A DNA stretch of 64,000 nt from Rhodopseudomonas infernalis (GCF_022271405.1 NZ_JAJNAL010000021.1:1-64000), one strand, 5' to 3'. Numbered from the stretch's first letter, positions 43,886-52,538 are shown. Program-made: numbers and translations. The notes: generated by a model not told the origin, from the letters alone.

Positions 43886-45289
43886 ATGGCTCTTCAGCCT
43901 TCTCCCGCTCCCGGCATTTCCAAGGTGATCGAGGCCCTCGGGCCGCTCCTCGGCGATCGGATCACCACCGCGGCCGCTGTCCGCGAGCAGCACGCCAGTC
44001 AGCTGACGTGGCTTCCCTCCCAGCTCCCCGACGCCGTCGCTTTCGCCGAGAGCACCGCAGAGGTGGCAACTATCGTCAAGGCCTGCGCGGCCGAGAACGT
44101 TCCGATGATCGCATTCGGGACCGGCACGGCGTTCGAAGGCCACGTCAATGCCCCCGCCGGCGGGCTCTCGATCGACGTCAGCCGGATGAACCGCATCCTC
44201 GCGGTCAACAGCGAAGATATGGATTGCGTCGTACAGCCCGGGGTGACGCGGCAGACGCTCAACAGCTACTTGCGCGATACCGGCCTGTTCTTTCCCGTCG
44301 ACCCGGGCGCCGACGCCTCGCTCGGCGGCATGACGGCGACGCGCGCTTCCGGGACCAACGCCGTCCGTTACGGGACGATGAAGGACAATGTCATCGCGCT
44401 CACCGCCGTGCTTCCGAACGGCGATGTCGTGCGCACCGCGCGCCGCGCCCGCAAGAGTTCGGCCGGCTACGACCTGACGCGCCTGATGGTCGGCTCCGAG
44501 GGCACGCTCGGAATCATCACCGAAATGGTGCTGAAACTATCACCCGTCCCGGAGGCGGTGGCCGGCGGCATCTGCCCGTTCCCGACGGTTCGTGCGGCTT
44601 GCGACGCGGTGATTGCGACGATCCAGAGCGCTATCCCGGTGGCTCGCATCGAGCTGCTCGATGAAGTCACGGCGGCCGCCGTGCGATCGTATTCCGGCCT
44701 CGCGCTGATGGATTCGCCGCTGCTGCTTCTTGAATTCCACGGCTCGCCCCAAAGCGTCGCCGAGCAATCGCAGCGCTTCGGCGAGATCTCGGAGGCCTAT
44801 GGCGGCGGACCGTTCGAATGGTCCGACAAGGCCGAGCAGCGCGCCAAGCTATGGCAGGCACGCCACGATACGTACTGGGCCTGTCTGGCGCTGCGTCCCG
44901 GTGCGCGGCCGATTCCGACCGACGTCTGCGTTCCGATCGCACGCCTCGCGGACTGCGTCGAACAGACCAAGGCGGAGATCGCAGAGCTCGGACTGATCGC
45001 GCCCCTCGTCGGTCATGTCGGCGATGGAAACTTCCACGTCCAGCCGATGGTCGACATGACCAACCCCGACGAGATCGCGACCGTGAAGGGATTCATCGAG
45101 CGCATGGTGGAGCGGGCCATCGCCATGGACGGCACCTGCACCGGCGAACACGGCGTCGGCCAGGAGAAACGACGATATCTCGAGCTCGAGCACGGCCCGG
45201 AGACGCTCTCGCTGATGCGGACCATCAAGCGTGCCATCGATCCGCACAACCTCATGAACCCCGGCAAGCTGGTGGACAATTCGCTATGA
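43886..45289 (+). CDS. FAD-linked oxidase, GlcD/D-lactate dehydrogenase type
   Basis: The 467-residue flavoprotein oxidises a 2-hydroxy acid to the 2-oxo acid. It has a PCMH FAD domain (IAFGTGTAFEGHVNAP, VDPGADASLGGMTAT, GYDLTRLMVGSEGTLGIITE). The C-terminal FAD-oxidase domain has VGHVGDGNFHVQP, CTGEHGVGQEKRR and DPHNLMNPGK. The two His clusters fit metal or hydroxy acid binding in the GlcD/DLD family. Its stop overlaps the next ATG by four bases. The 2-oxo acid produced could feed the 2-oxoacid oxidoreductase at 26637. Confidence 0.94.
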   Translation: MALQPSPAPGISKVIEALGPLLGDRITTAAAVREQHASQLTWLPSQLPDAVAFAESTAEVATIVKACAAENVPMIAFGTGTAFEGHVNAPAGGLSIDVSRMNRILAVNSEDMDCVVQPGVTRQTLNSYLRDTGLFFPVDPGADASLGGMTATRASGTNAVRYGTMKDNVIALTAVLPNGDVVRTARRARKSSAGYDLTRLMVGSEGTLGIITEMVLKLSPVPEAVAGGICPFPTVRAACDAVIATIQSAIPVARIELLDEVTAAAVRSYSGLALMDSPLLLLEFHGSPQSVAEQSQRFGEISEAYGGGPFEWSDKAEQRAKLWQARHDTYWACLALRPGARPIPTDVCVPIARLADCVEQTKAEIAELGLIAPLVGHVGDGNFHVQPMVDMTNPDEIATVKGFIERMVERAIAMDGTCTGEHGVGQEKRRYLELEHGPETLSLMRTIKRAIDPHNLMNPGKLVDNSL

Positions 45290-46176
45290 CCTCGCCCTTC
45301 CCACCCTCGGCCGCCACTGTGGACTACGTCGACGGCAGCACCCGCGTCTACGCGATCATCGGCCATCCGGTGCAGCAGGTGCGCTCGCCTCAGGCGATTA
45401 CGTTTGAACTTCGGCGCAGAGGCCTCAACGCCATTCTGTTGCCGTTCGATGTCGCCCCCGCCTCGTTCGACAGCGTGATGGCCAATCTGCTGGCCATCGG
45501 CAATCTCGACGGGCTGATCATCACCGTGCCGCACAAGATCCGCGCCCGCGAACTCTGCACGCGGGTCGGCCCCCTCGCGGAGATCAGCGGCAGCGCCTCC
45601 GTCATCGCGCGGACAGCCGACGACAAATGGGTCGGAGAACTGTTCGACGGCATGGGATGCGTCGCGGCGATCCGCAATCGCGGCGTCGACCTCGAAGGCC
45701 GACGGGTTCTGCTGCTGGGTGTGGGTGGCGCGGGCGCCGGCATCGCCGTCGAACTCGCCCGCCATGGTCCAGCGCAGATCCACATCCACGATCCGGATCG
45801 CGCCAAGGCGATGCATGTGTTCGAACGCCTGTCGGCGCATTTCCCCGCGCAGTCGTTCAGCGTCGGCCTTCCGGCTCTCGACGGGATCGACGTTCTGATC
45901 AACGCTTCGCCGGTCGGCATGCTCGATCCGGACCGGATGCCGATCGAGGCGTCGCGCTTTCCGTCACACCTCGTCGTCATGGACGTCATCACCGATCCGT
46001 CGCCGACCCGCCTGTTGCGGACGGCCGAGGAGAGCGGATGCATCGCGGTGTACGGCCGGGAAATGTTCGATTCCCAGATCGCCGGCGCCTGCGACTTTCT
46101 TTTCGGCGCGCGGCAAGTCGGGGTGAACGACGTTCGTTTCGATCAGCAGCCGGCGCGGCTCAATCGATCCGAATGA
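45286..46176 (+). CDS. Shikimate dehydrogenase-like protein, diverged substrate site
   Basis: The 296-residue protein has the AroE two-domain plan: an N-terminal substrate domain and a Rossmann domain with LLGVGGAGAGIAVELARHG. The catalytic Lys (TVPHK, K84) and an Asp (ELFDGMG, D121) are kept. The shikimate-binding Ser-x-Ser is QVRSP, and the Asn/Thr of AVNT and NTDG are SASV and LFDG. It therefore probably acts on another hydroxy acid rather than in chorismate synthesis. Co-translation with the FAD oxidase (ATGA overlap) supports a catabolic role. A longer upstream frame is a shadow of the oxidase gene. Confidence 0.9.
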   Translation: MTSPFPPSAATVDYVDGSTRVYAIIGHPVQQVRSPQAITFELRRRGLNAILLPFDVAPASFDSVMANLLAIGNLDGLIITVPHKIRARELCTRVGPLAEISGSASVIARTADDKWVGELFDGMGCVAAIRNRGVDLEGRRVLLLGVGGAGAGIAVELARHGPAQIHIHDPDRAKAMHVFERLSAHFPAQSFSVGLPALDGIDVLINASPVGMLDPDRMPIEASRFPSHLVVMDVITDPSPTRLLRTAEESGCIAVYGREMFDSQIAGACDFLFGARQVGVNDVRFDQQPARLNRSE

Positions 46177-47170
46177 TGAGCTTGCCCTTGTTCTGCCCTT
46201 TCAGCAGTCCGATGAAAGCGCCAGGCGCCTGCTCCAGGCCGTCGACGATGTCCTCCATGAACACCAGAGCGCCGGAGCGAACCTTCGGCGCTGCTTCAGC
46301 GAGGAATTCGTCGCGATAGGCCAGATAGTCCGTGACGATGAAGCCGCGGACCAGCAGGCGCTTGACCAGCGTGTCCTGCATCAGCTTCGCCAGCGGCGTT
46401 TCATTCGTATCCGGCTGGGCGCTGTTGTACTGCGAGATCAGCCCGCAAACCGGCACGCGGGCGAACGGATTGAGCAGCGGGATCACAGCGTCCAGCACGC
46501 GCCCGCCGATGTTTTCGAAGTACACGTCGATGCCGTTGGGGCACGCCGCCGCGAGTTTCTCAGCGAGCTGAGGGTCACGATGGTCGACGGCCGCATCGGC
46601 GCCGAAGCGTTCGACCGCGAGCGCACATTTTTCGGCGCCGCCCGCGATCGCGACGACGCGGCAGCCGGCCGATTTGGCCAACTGGACGACCAGCGATCCG
46701 ACGCCTCCGGTCGCCGCCCCGACCACGACGGTCTCGCCCGGCTTCGGCTCGCCGATCTTCATCAGCCCCGCATAGGCCGTAAATCCGGGACTTCCGAGCA
46801 CGCCCAGATAAGCGGTCGGACTGACCCCGGCGGCATCGCATTTGCGCAGCGCTGCCGCTTTGACGATCGCGTAGTCCTGCCAGCCGCCGCCCGCCAGCAC
46901 CAGATCGCCCGGCGCGAACCCGCCATCGTTCGAGGCCACCACTTCGCCGACGGTGGCGCCGACCATCACCTCGCCGAGCCCGACCGGAGGCGCGTACGAC
47001 TTCGCGTCGTTCATGCGCCACCGCATGTAGGGATCGAGCGACAGGAACCGATTGCGGATCAGCACATCGTCTGCGGCGCGCAATTGGGGACGATCAACGG
47101 TCGCAAATTTGAAGTCGTCGATGGTCGGCTCTGCCGCGGGTCGTCGCGCTAATTGCCACTGCCGATTCAT
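46160..47170 (-). CDS. NADP-dependent oxidoreductase, MDR superfamily (PTGR/CurA-like)
   Basis: The 336-residue zinc-free medium-chain reductase has FLSLDPYMRWRMND, GSPGFTAYAGLMKIGEPKPG, the nucleotide loop GAATGGVGSLVVQLAK and FENIGGRVLDAVIPLLNPFA. Such enzymes reduce activated C=C bonds of enones using NADPH. It is convergent with the shikimate-dehydrogenase-like gene, with a 17-base overlap of the 3' ends. It marks the right edge of the catabolic island. Confidence 0.93.
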   Translation of the reverse strand: MNRQWQLARRPAAEPTIDDFKFATVDRPQLRAADDVLIRNRFLSLDPYMRWRMNDAKSYAPPVGLGEVMVGATVGEVVASNDGGFAPGDLVLAGGGWQDYAIVKAAALRKCDAAGVSPTAYLGVLGSPGFTAYAGLMKIGEPKPGETVVVGAATGGVGSLVVQLAKSAGCRVVAIAGGAEKCALAVERFGADAAVDHRDPQLAEKLAAACPNGIDVYFENIGGRVLDAVIPLLNPFARVPVCGLISQYNSAQPDTNETPLAKLMQDTLVKRLLVRGFIVTDYLAYRDEFLAEAAPKVRSGALVFMEDIVDGLEQAPGAFIGLLKGQNKGKLIIRID

Positions 47171-47833
47171 GTCGCCCCATTTCTGCTCATCGTGAATGGC
47201 CGTGTTGTTCTACACGAGAGCAGTCGAAGTCAACCTTCGCCGCAAATCGCTGAGACGTCGGAGGATCGGAACCACAGCTGATCGTCGCAGCTGCGACGGA
47301 GCGTCTCACTCCGCCGCGATTGCAACGCCGCTGTCGAGCGCAGCGATGAGTTGACGCTTGCGCTCCTCGGCCGCGCGCACCGAAGCTGAGCGGCATCAGT
47401 CCCTTCTCAAACACGTCGCCGAGCAGCAGCAGGTTTTCACCACGCGGTCGATCGGATCGGCGCGGGCGAACGCGGCGACCGTGCAGGAGCCTCTCGACTT
47501 CGGCATCTACGGCTTCGCGCTGTCGCGCTACCCGGGCTGCTGATCGGCCTCAAGGCGTTTTCCGAAACGGCGGAGAGCTCGGTGCGTTGCACGGGCTCTC
47601 GATCAAGCAGACGCCCGACTAAGCGTGAGCTGGACAGCCATTCTGCCGTGGAGTGGTTACCGCCGACTCAGTGAGTGTTCGGATACACGCCGGAGTGGAT
47701 AGCCGTATCGGCTGCACAGATGATGCCCTGCGGTCGGCGCCCGGATGCCCCCAACCGGAGAGACGCGCCGAGACGCGCGTTCGCTCGGCTTCCGCCGGCG
47801 CGCCGAATATCCATCCAGTCAGGAATCTATGGA
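47171..47833. other. Decayed intergenic stretch
   Basis: No intact gene is found in about 660 bases. On the minus strand a short tail VRAAEERKRQLIAALDSGVA reads to a stop at 47306-47308. On the plus strand fragments in different frames (DFGIYGFALSRYPG, then GGELGALHGLSIKQTPD) run to about 47623. These look like remnants of lost genes, but I cannot name them. Confidence 0.4.
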
Positions 47834-47919
47834 TGGTGGGGGAGGCAGGACTCGAACCTGCGAAGCCATGAGGCGGCTGATTTACAGTCAGCTCCCTTTG
47901 CCACTCGGGACACTCCCCC
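47834..47919 (-). tRNA. tRNA-Tyr (GUA anticodon)
   Basis: An 86-base class II tRNA with encoded CCA. It has acceptor GGGGGAG/CTCCCCC, a D arm, anticodon stem GCTGA/TCAGC with loop CTGTAAA, a long variable arm (CGCCTCATGGCTTCG) and T arm CAGGTTCGAGTCCTG. Confidence 0.97.
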
Positions 47920-48117
47920 GCCCGTGCCGCCGACCGTACGCCTTTGGCAGGCAAAACCGGAACCGGACAGCCGCAGCGAGCCCGCGGGCGGGCCTGCAAC
48001 GCGGCGGGTTATGGGCGATGCAGGGGGGCCAAGTCAACCAATCCCATGACAATTTCTCTACGCAAGAAGCCGTATGGGGAAATTGCCTTGGCGGCGGGGC
48101 CGTGGGACAAGCGCCCG

Positions 48118-48936
48118 ATGAGTCCGAAAGATCGAAATCCGCGCTTTCAGCGCCGCGATGACCGCCCGCGCGGCGGCCCGCAGCGCTTCGACCGCCGCGG
48201 CCCGCGCGAGCGCGAGCCCGAGGGCATCGCGATTCTGTATGGCTGGCACACCGTCACGGCGGCTCTGGCCAACCCGAAGCGCCGCATCCGCAAGCTGCTG
48301 CTCACCGAAAACGCGGCCCGCAGGCTCGCCGACGAGGGAATCGTCCCCAAACCGGCGCCCGAGATCGTCCGCCCGGGCGACATCGATCGCCGGCTCGGGC
48401 CGGACGCGGTGCATCAGGGCATGCTGGCGGAAGCCGATCCGCTGGACTCGCCGCGGATCGACTCCCTGCCCTCCGACGGCATCGTGCTGGTGCTCGATCA
48501 GATCACCGATCCGCACAATGTCGGCGCGATCTTGCGCTCGGCGGCGGCGTTCGCCGTCAAGGCGATCGTCACCACCGCGCGGCACAGCCCGGAAGCCACC
48601 GGCGTGCTGGCGAAATCCGCCTCCGGGGCGCTGGAGCTGGTGCCGTTCGTGCTGGTGACGAATCTCGCCCGCGCCCTTACCGAGCTCAACGACAGCGGCT
48701 TCCTCACCGTCGGGCTCGACAGCGAAGGCAGCGCCGATCTCGCCGCGGTGGAGCTGCACGCGCCGCTGGCGCTGGTGCTCGGCGCCGAAGGCAAGGGCCT
48801 GCGGCAGCTGACGCGCGAGACCTGCAGCGTGGTGGCGCGTCTCGACATGCCGGGCGAGATCAAGAGCCTCAACGTCTCCAACGCCGCCGCACTGGCGCTG
48901 TATATCGGCGCCAGCCGGCTCGGCCTGATGCGCTGA
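48118..48936 (+). CDS. rlmB: 23S rRNA (guanosine-2'-O-)-methyltransferase RlmB/TrmH family
   Basis: The 272-residue SPOUT methyltransferase has an Arg/Pro-rich N-terminal tail (residues 1-35). The substrate-binding domain (ILYGWHTVTAALANPKRRI) follows. The three SPOUT motifs are DQITDPHNVGAILRSAAAF, LVLGAEGKGLRQLTRETC and IKSLNVSNAAALALY. The family 2'-O-methylates a guanosine in 23S rRNA (G2251 in E. coli). The start is uncertain: ATG 48118 is used, and ATG 48046 would add 24 residues. It follows tRNA-Tyr. Confidence 0.93.
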   Translation: MSPKDRNPRFQRRDDRPRGGPQRFDRRGPREREPEGIAILYGWHTVTAALANPKRRIRKLLLTENAARRLADEGIVPKPAPEIVRPGDIDRRLGPDAVHQGMLAEADPLDSPRIDSLPSDGIVLVLDQITDPHNVGAILRSAAAFAVKAIVTTARHSPEATGVLAKSASGALELVPFVLVTNLARALTELNDSGFLTVGLDSEGSADLAAVELHAPLALVLGAEGKGLRQLTRETCSVVARLDMPGEIKSLNVSNAAALALYIGASRLGLMR

Positions 48937-48944
48937 ACAGCCCG

Positions 48945-48984
48945 AAAAACACAACACCCGCCCGCATCGCTGCGGACGGGTGTT
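48945..48984 (-). terminator. Terminator for the Tyr/His-rich secreted protein gene
   Basis: AACACCCG (48953-48960) and CGGGTGTT (48977-48984) enclose a further CCGC/GCGG stem. On the minus strand the hairpin is followed by TGTGTTTTT. The plus strand has no T run after it, so it serves mainly the gene at 49003-49527. Confidence 0.7.
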
Positions 48985-49002
48985 GGTTGTTGAACTGCCG
49001 GA

Positions 49003-49527
49003 TCAGTAGTTGCGGCGCAACACCGGCCCGTGCGGGTGGTGATGGCGCGGCGCGCCGTAATGGCCGCGATACGACGCGGCCCGATACATCCCGTGACGAT
49101 GATGGTGGCGCATATGACGCCGGCCATAGCTGTACACCACCGGTCCGCTCACCGCGGGCGCGCCGACATATTGGTGCGTCATCGCATTGGCATAGACGCC
49201 ACCGGTGTAGGCCGAGCCGGTGCGCCACACCGAAATCGGACGGTCGTCATACATCGGAGCCGGCGCGAAATTGCCCGGGCCCGAATAGGTCGGCCCCTGG
49301 TTGACGTAGTAGTAGCGCGTCGGATCGGGCAACCGCTCGAACCCTGCCCCGCCATAGCCGGCGCTGTAGCCGTAATCGTACGGCAGGTAAGCCGCCGATC
49401 CGCAGGCGCTGACTGCGCCACAGGGCGCGCAGCCGCCCGTCAGCAGGCCTCCGCACGCCGACGCCGGCGCGGCGCTGACGGCAACGACGGCAATTGCGGC
49501 CATCAATCCCGAAATCATCTGACGCAT
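49003..49527 (-). CDS. Secreted Tyr/Gly/His-rich hypothetical protein
   Basis: The 174-residue protein has a signal peptide MRQMISGLMAAIAVVAVSAA cut near ASA. A short Cys-rich part follows (CGGLLTGGCAPCGAVSACG), then a Tyr/Gly-rich middle (YLPYDYGYSAGYGGAG) and a strongly basic His/Arg tail (RRHMRHHHRHGMY). No catalytic motif is seen. The His clusters might bind metal. AGGAG lies close before ATG 49527. Similar low-complexity exported proteins are common in this bacterial group. Confidence 0.78.
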   Translation of the reverse strand: MRQMISGLMAAIAVVAVSAAPASACGGLLTGGCAPCGAVSACGSAAYLPYDYGYSAGYGGAGFERLPDPTRYYYVNQGPTYSGPGNFAPAPMYDDRPISVWRTGSAYTGGVYANAMTHQYVGAPAVSGPVVYSYGRRHMRHHHRHGMYRAASYRGHYGAPRHHHPHGPVLRRNY

Positions 49528-49575
49528 TTTACTCTCCTGGGGGTGCACGTTTCTTGGTTGAACCTCGATCCGAAC

Positions 49576-50064
49576 TCAGCCGCGCGGGCCGCGGAAATTG
49601 GGCCGCGGCCGCAATCCGCCGCCGCCTTCATCGAATGGCGGCGCGACGATGACCTGCGGCGGATCCATCGGCACCTGGGCCGGCGCCGGCTGCGGCGGGC
49701 GCGACTCGACTTCCCAGGATTGATGGAAGCTCTCGGCCGGCTTCGGCAGCGGCCGGTTGGCCGGCGGCTCGATCTCCAGCCTGCCGTAGCCCGGCAGCCG
49801 GTTCGAGCTGGGATAATAGTGGCCGACCTCCGGCAGGCGCACCGGCCGGCTGCCGTAGAAGGTCGGCTGCCGATGCACACCCCGCTCGAGCCCCCAGTCG
49901 CCCTCGACCACCGTGTAGGACACGTCGCGGCCGTTGATGATGATCGGCACGCCGGGCCGGCCCGGAATCACCACGGCAAAGCCGCCGCTATCCGCCAGCG
50001 CCGGCGCCGCGGTCAGCGTCAGAAGCAGCATCGCCTGCGCGGCGCGCGAGATCGGAGAATTCAT
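49576..50064 (-). CDS. Secreted proline-rich hypothetical protein
   Basis: The 162-residue protein has a signal peptide ending ALA before DSGGFAVV. It then has VIPGRPGVPIIINGRDVSY, a Tyr/Pro segment (VGHYYPSSNRLPGYGRLE), and a Pro-rich tail with PRPNFRGPRG. It is not recognised as a named family. ATG 50064 has GAGG at 8 bases; ATG 50070 is two codons earlier. It is upstream of and co-directional with the Tyr/His-rich gene, 48 bases apart. Confidence 0.75.
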   Translation of the reverse strand: MNSPISRAAQAMLLLTLTAAPALADSGGFAVVIPGRPGVPIIINGRDVSYTVVEGDWGLERGVHRQPTFYGSRPVRLPEVGHYYPSSNRLPGYGRLEIEPPANRPLPKPAESFHQSWEVESRPPQPAPAQVPMDPPQVIVAPPFDEGGGGLRPRPNFRGPRG

Positions 50065-50226
50065 CACCATGGCCTCGAGCGTAGTTGAAAAGCTTGCGGG
50101 ATGGGTTAAGGCGCGGCGCCGAAGCGCCGGTAAGCCTAACGCGCAGCCCGGAATCCGGGTCCCATCGCTCGGTGTGACCAGCGAATCGTTAACGCGCGGA
50201 GGGGGCGCACTGTCTCTGGAGGGGCA

Positions 50227-50301
50227 TGGTGCCGGCGGAGAGGATCGAACTCCCGACCTTCGGTTTACAAAACCGCTGCACTACCGCTGTGCTACGCCGG
50301 C
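50227..50301 (-). tRNA. tRNA-Thr (UGU anticodon)
   Basis: A 75-base tRNA with encoded CCA (50227-50229), acceptor GCCGGCG/CGCCGGC, D arm GCAC/GTGC, anticodon loop TTTGTAA (TGT), and T arm GGGAGTTCGATCCTC. Confidence 0.96.
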
Positions 50302-50471
50302 GAGGCACGCTGCGCCGAAACAGCTAGCAGCGCGGGACGGTGACGACAAGGCCGGGCTGGCAAGTTTCGCGCCCCGCCCTGAGGCTATCGCCCTCTCCGC
50401 GCCTCTGCCGCTGGTCACCAACTTCGGGCCGTCCAATAGGGATGGTACGCCGGGCGAAGTCTTATGCCCGC

Positions 50472-50591
50472 ATGAGCAACGATAAATTCGACGACCCGAG
50501 CCGCAAGGGCAACGAGCCCGCTCCGCTCTTGATGATCGCCGTCTCAACAATCCCGCTGCTCGGCGTGGCGGCGTGGATGCTGCTGGGCTGA
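50472..50591 (+). CDS. 39-residue single-pass membrane peptide (predicted)
   Basis: MSNDKFDDPSRKGNEPAPLL is followed by a hydrophobic segment (MIAVSTIPLLGVAAWMLLG) that ends the protein. The charged N-terminus plus one C-terminal helix fits a tail-anchored small protein. The ribosome site is weak. It lies in a run of three such tiny frames (also 50686-50799 and 50932-51039). Confidence 0.45.
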   Translation: MSNDKFDDPSRKGNEPAPLLMIAVSTIPLLGVAAWMLLG

Positions 50592-50685
50592 CGCACGCCA
50601 AGCCACACTGCCCCCGCGGGCCCAACGACGCGGGATGGCTGGTCCGTCGTTTGCCGCGGGCTCTGGGAGCGGCCCGCCCGCGGCG

Positions 50686-50799
50686 CTAGTGGCGCGACGC
50701 CAGTGCGGCTGCGATCCGGCCCTGCACCACCACGCCGAGCCAGATCACGACCGTGGACAGCGCCGCTGCGGCAATCACCAGTACATCAAAATGGGACAT
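50686..50799 (-). CDS. 37-residue single-pass membrane peptide (predicted)
   Basis: MSHFDVLVIAAAALSTVVIW followed by LGVVVQGRIAAALASRH: one transmembrane helix and a basic end. AAGGA is placed 8 bases before the ATG, which favours real translation. Function is unknown. Confidence 0.5.
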   Translation of the reverse strand: MSHFDVLVIAAAALSTVVIWLGVVVQGRIAAALASRH

Positions 50800-50931
50800 C
50801 GGACGGTCCTTTTGATCGGCGGCAGGATAAGTGGCCGAGCATCCCGCCAACTCGGCGCGGGAGCATCCGCGATACTTACGCCCGGGGCACCGGCCGGCTT
50901 TGACGCCGGTCAATCGCCGGCGGAGCCGTCG

Positions 50932-51039
50932 CTAGAGCCAGCGCGCCAGCACCGCGACATTGACCGCGCAGGCCAGCAGCAGCACCAGCGTCAGGCCGAT
51001 CGGGACCCCTTCGAGCAGGGTTTTCGAGATCGTCGTCAT
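50932..51039 (-). CDS. 35-residue single-pass membrane peptide (predicted)
   Basis: MTTISKTLLEGVPIGLTLVL then LLACAVNVAVLARWL: a short polar head, one helix and a basic end. No good ribosome site is visible. It is co-directional with the 37-residue peptide gene, 132 bases upstream of it. Support is mainly the membrane-like composition and the clustering. Confidence 0.4.
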   Translation of the reverse strand: MTTISKTLLEGVPIGLTLVLLLACAVNVAVLARWL

Positions 51040-51147
51040 GGCTGGGAACATCGGGCGATTCTGGTTCCAGAGTCCCACCCGATATTTTCTCGGGTGTTTA
51101 AGACTTGTTAACCTTCGATTCCCGAATGCCCGCCTTGCCGCCCAATG

Positions 51148-51173
51148 AAAAAAGGCCGGCGCGACGGCCGGCC
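51148..51173 (-). terminator. Rho-independent terminator of the porin gene
   Basis: On the minus strand GGCCGGC, a six-base loop and GCCGGCC are followed by six T bases. It starts 25 bases after the stop of the outer membrane protein gene. Confidence 0.92.
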
Positions 51174-51198
51174 TTGCAAGACTGCGGATTGGGCTGTC

Positions 51199-51915
51199 TC
51201 AGTACTTCGCGACCGCGGGGCCACCCCAGCCGAACCGATAGTTGATGCCGGCCTTGACGGTGTGGTCGTCGTTGCGGAACGAGGTGCCGACCACGTCGGC
51301 CGGACCACCGGTGAAGTTGGTATCGCCGAACTTGTAGTACTGGTACTCGACCTTGGCGGACCAGCTCGGCGCGAACATGTATTCGAGGCCGGCGCCGACG
51401 GTGTAGCCGTCGTTCCGGTTGCCGGAGGTCGTGTAGGCCGACTGGATGCCACCGCCGGTGTTGACGCCCAGCGTGGAGTCGCGGAAGGCGTAACCGCCTT
51501 TGGCGTACAGCAGCGCCGGGCCCCAAGTGTAGCCGAGGCGGCCGGTCACCGAGCCGAGGCCGCGGGTGTTCTCCGTTGCGGTGCTGCCGCCGGGGAAGAT
51601 CACGCCGGTGTTGTTCGAGGCCATCCAGCTGTACTGGGCCTCGACACCCATCACCCAGTTCGGCGCGAACTGATAGTCGAAGCCGCCCTGCACGCCGCCC
51701 ATGAACCGGCCGGCGTCGCTCTGGATGTTGTTACTTCCGGCGAACGCGCCTCCGACGTTGCCGCCGATATAGAAGCCGGTCCAGTTGTAGACCACTTCCG
51801 GCGCGGTGTAGGCCGGCGGCGGCGCCTTGGTGTAGGTGCGCGGGCCGAGATCGGCAGCGAAAGCGGGCGCGGTGAGCGAGCAGATCGCGGCGGCGCTGAG
51901 TAGAAACTTCTTCAT
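51199..51915 (-). CDS. Outer membrane beta-barrel protein (Omp25/RopB-like)
   Basis: The 238-residue porin-family protein has signal peptide MKKFLLSAAAICSLTAPAFA and a Pro-rich linker (TYTKAPPPAYTAPE). An eight-stranded barrel follows, with WTGFYIGGNVGGAF, SVTGRLGYTWGPALLYAKGG and the terminal strand HTVKAGINYRFGWG. It closely follows the Omp25/Omp31 type of rhizobia and relatives, a structural surface protein. GAGGGA precedes the ATG. The frame continues upstream but the signal peptide fixes the start. Confidence 0.95.
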   Translation of the reverse strand: MKKFLLSAAAICSLTAPAFAADLGPRTYTKAPPPAYTAPEVVYNWTGFYIGGNVGGAFAGSNNIQSDAGRFMGGVQGGFDYQFAPNWVMGVEAQYSWMASNNTGVIFPGGSTATENTRGLGSVTGRLGYTWGPALLYAKGGYAFRDSTLGVNTGGGIQSAYTTSGNRNDGYTVGAGLEYMFAPSWSAKVEYQYYKFGDTNFTGGPADVVGTSFRNDDHTVKAGINYRFGWGGPAVAKY

Positions 51916-52085
51916 CGTGTCCCTCGTTCGATGGCGTCCGATATGCCCAGAACAAGATGGCGTCAGTTTGGTTGCCCGGCGGCAAGGCTGCAGCGAGCTT
52001 CGAGCCGGACTGTGACAGCGGCGCAACAAATTGGAACCGGCACAGATCTGTTGATTAGTCGCAGCGGATGAGGATTTGGTCCGTG

Positions 52086-52481
52086 CTACCGCGACAATTT
52101 TTCCAGCTCGGGAAACGGCGCGTAAACGGCGCCGGTGCAAAGCTCCATCGCCGAGCTTGCTACGCGATCGAGCCGGCCGTTGACATGGACGATCGCCAGC
52201 TCCTGCGGCCGGCCGCCCGGCGGGGTGAAGCGCACGCAGGAGACGAACCGCACTCTGCCGGCGACCGGGCGCTGCACCGGCTCGGCCATGCCGGCCTCCC
52301 GCAGACCGACCGGATTGTTGAGATAGCTGCGGACGAATGCCGGGATTTCGCTGCGATAATTCGCCGGAAACGGCTGCACCGCGTCGCCGCCGTCCGGCGG
52401 ACCGGCCTCGTCGCTGGTGATGCAGCCGCCGAGCGCCAAGGCGGCGATCAGCGCGAGGGCAAGGGGGGCAATGGCAGGCAC
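52086..52481 (-). CDS. Hypothetical lipoprotein
   Basis: The 131-residue protein has a lipobox LALGGC, giving a lipid-modified Cys near residue 20. The mature part (NYRSEIPAFVRSYLNNPVGL, FVSCVRFTPPGGRPQELAIV) matches a conserved small lipoprotein type of Bradyrhizobiaceae but has no known function. The start is GTG 52481, as no ATG precedes the lipobox in frame. Confidence 0.78.
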   Translation of the reverse strand: MPAIAPLALALIAALALGGCITSDEAGPPDGGDAVQPFPANYRSEIPAFVRSYLNNPVGLREAGMAEPVQRPVAGRVRFVSCVRFTPPGGRPQELAIVHVNGRLDRVASSAMELCTGAVYAPFPELEKLSR

Positions 52482-52538
52482 GGGCGGCTCTTGAAATCGG
52501 GCGACGACGTCGCAGCATTAGCTGCTTCGCGCGATGAA

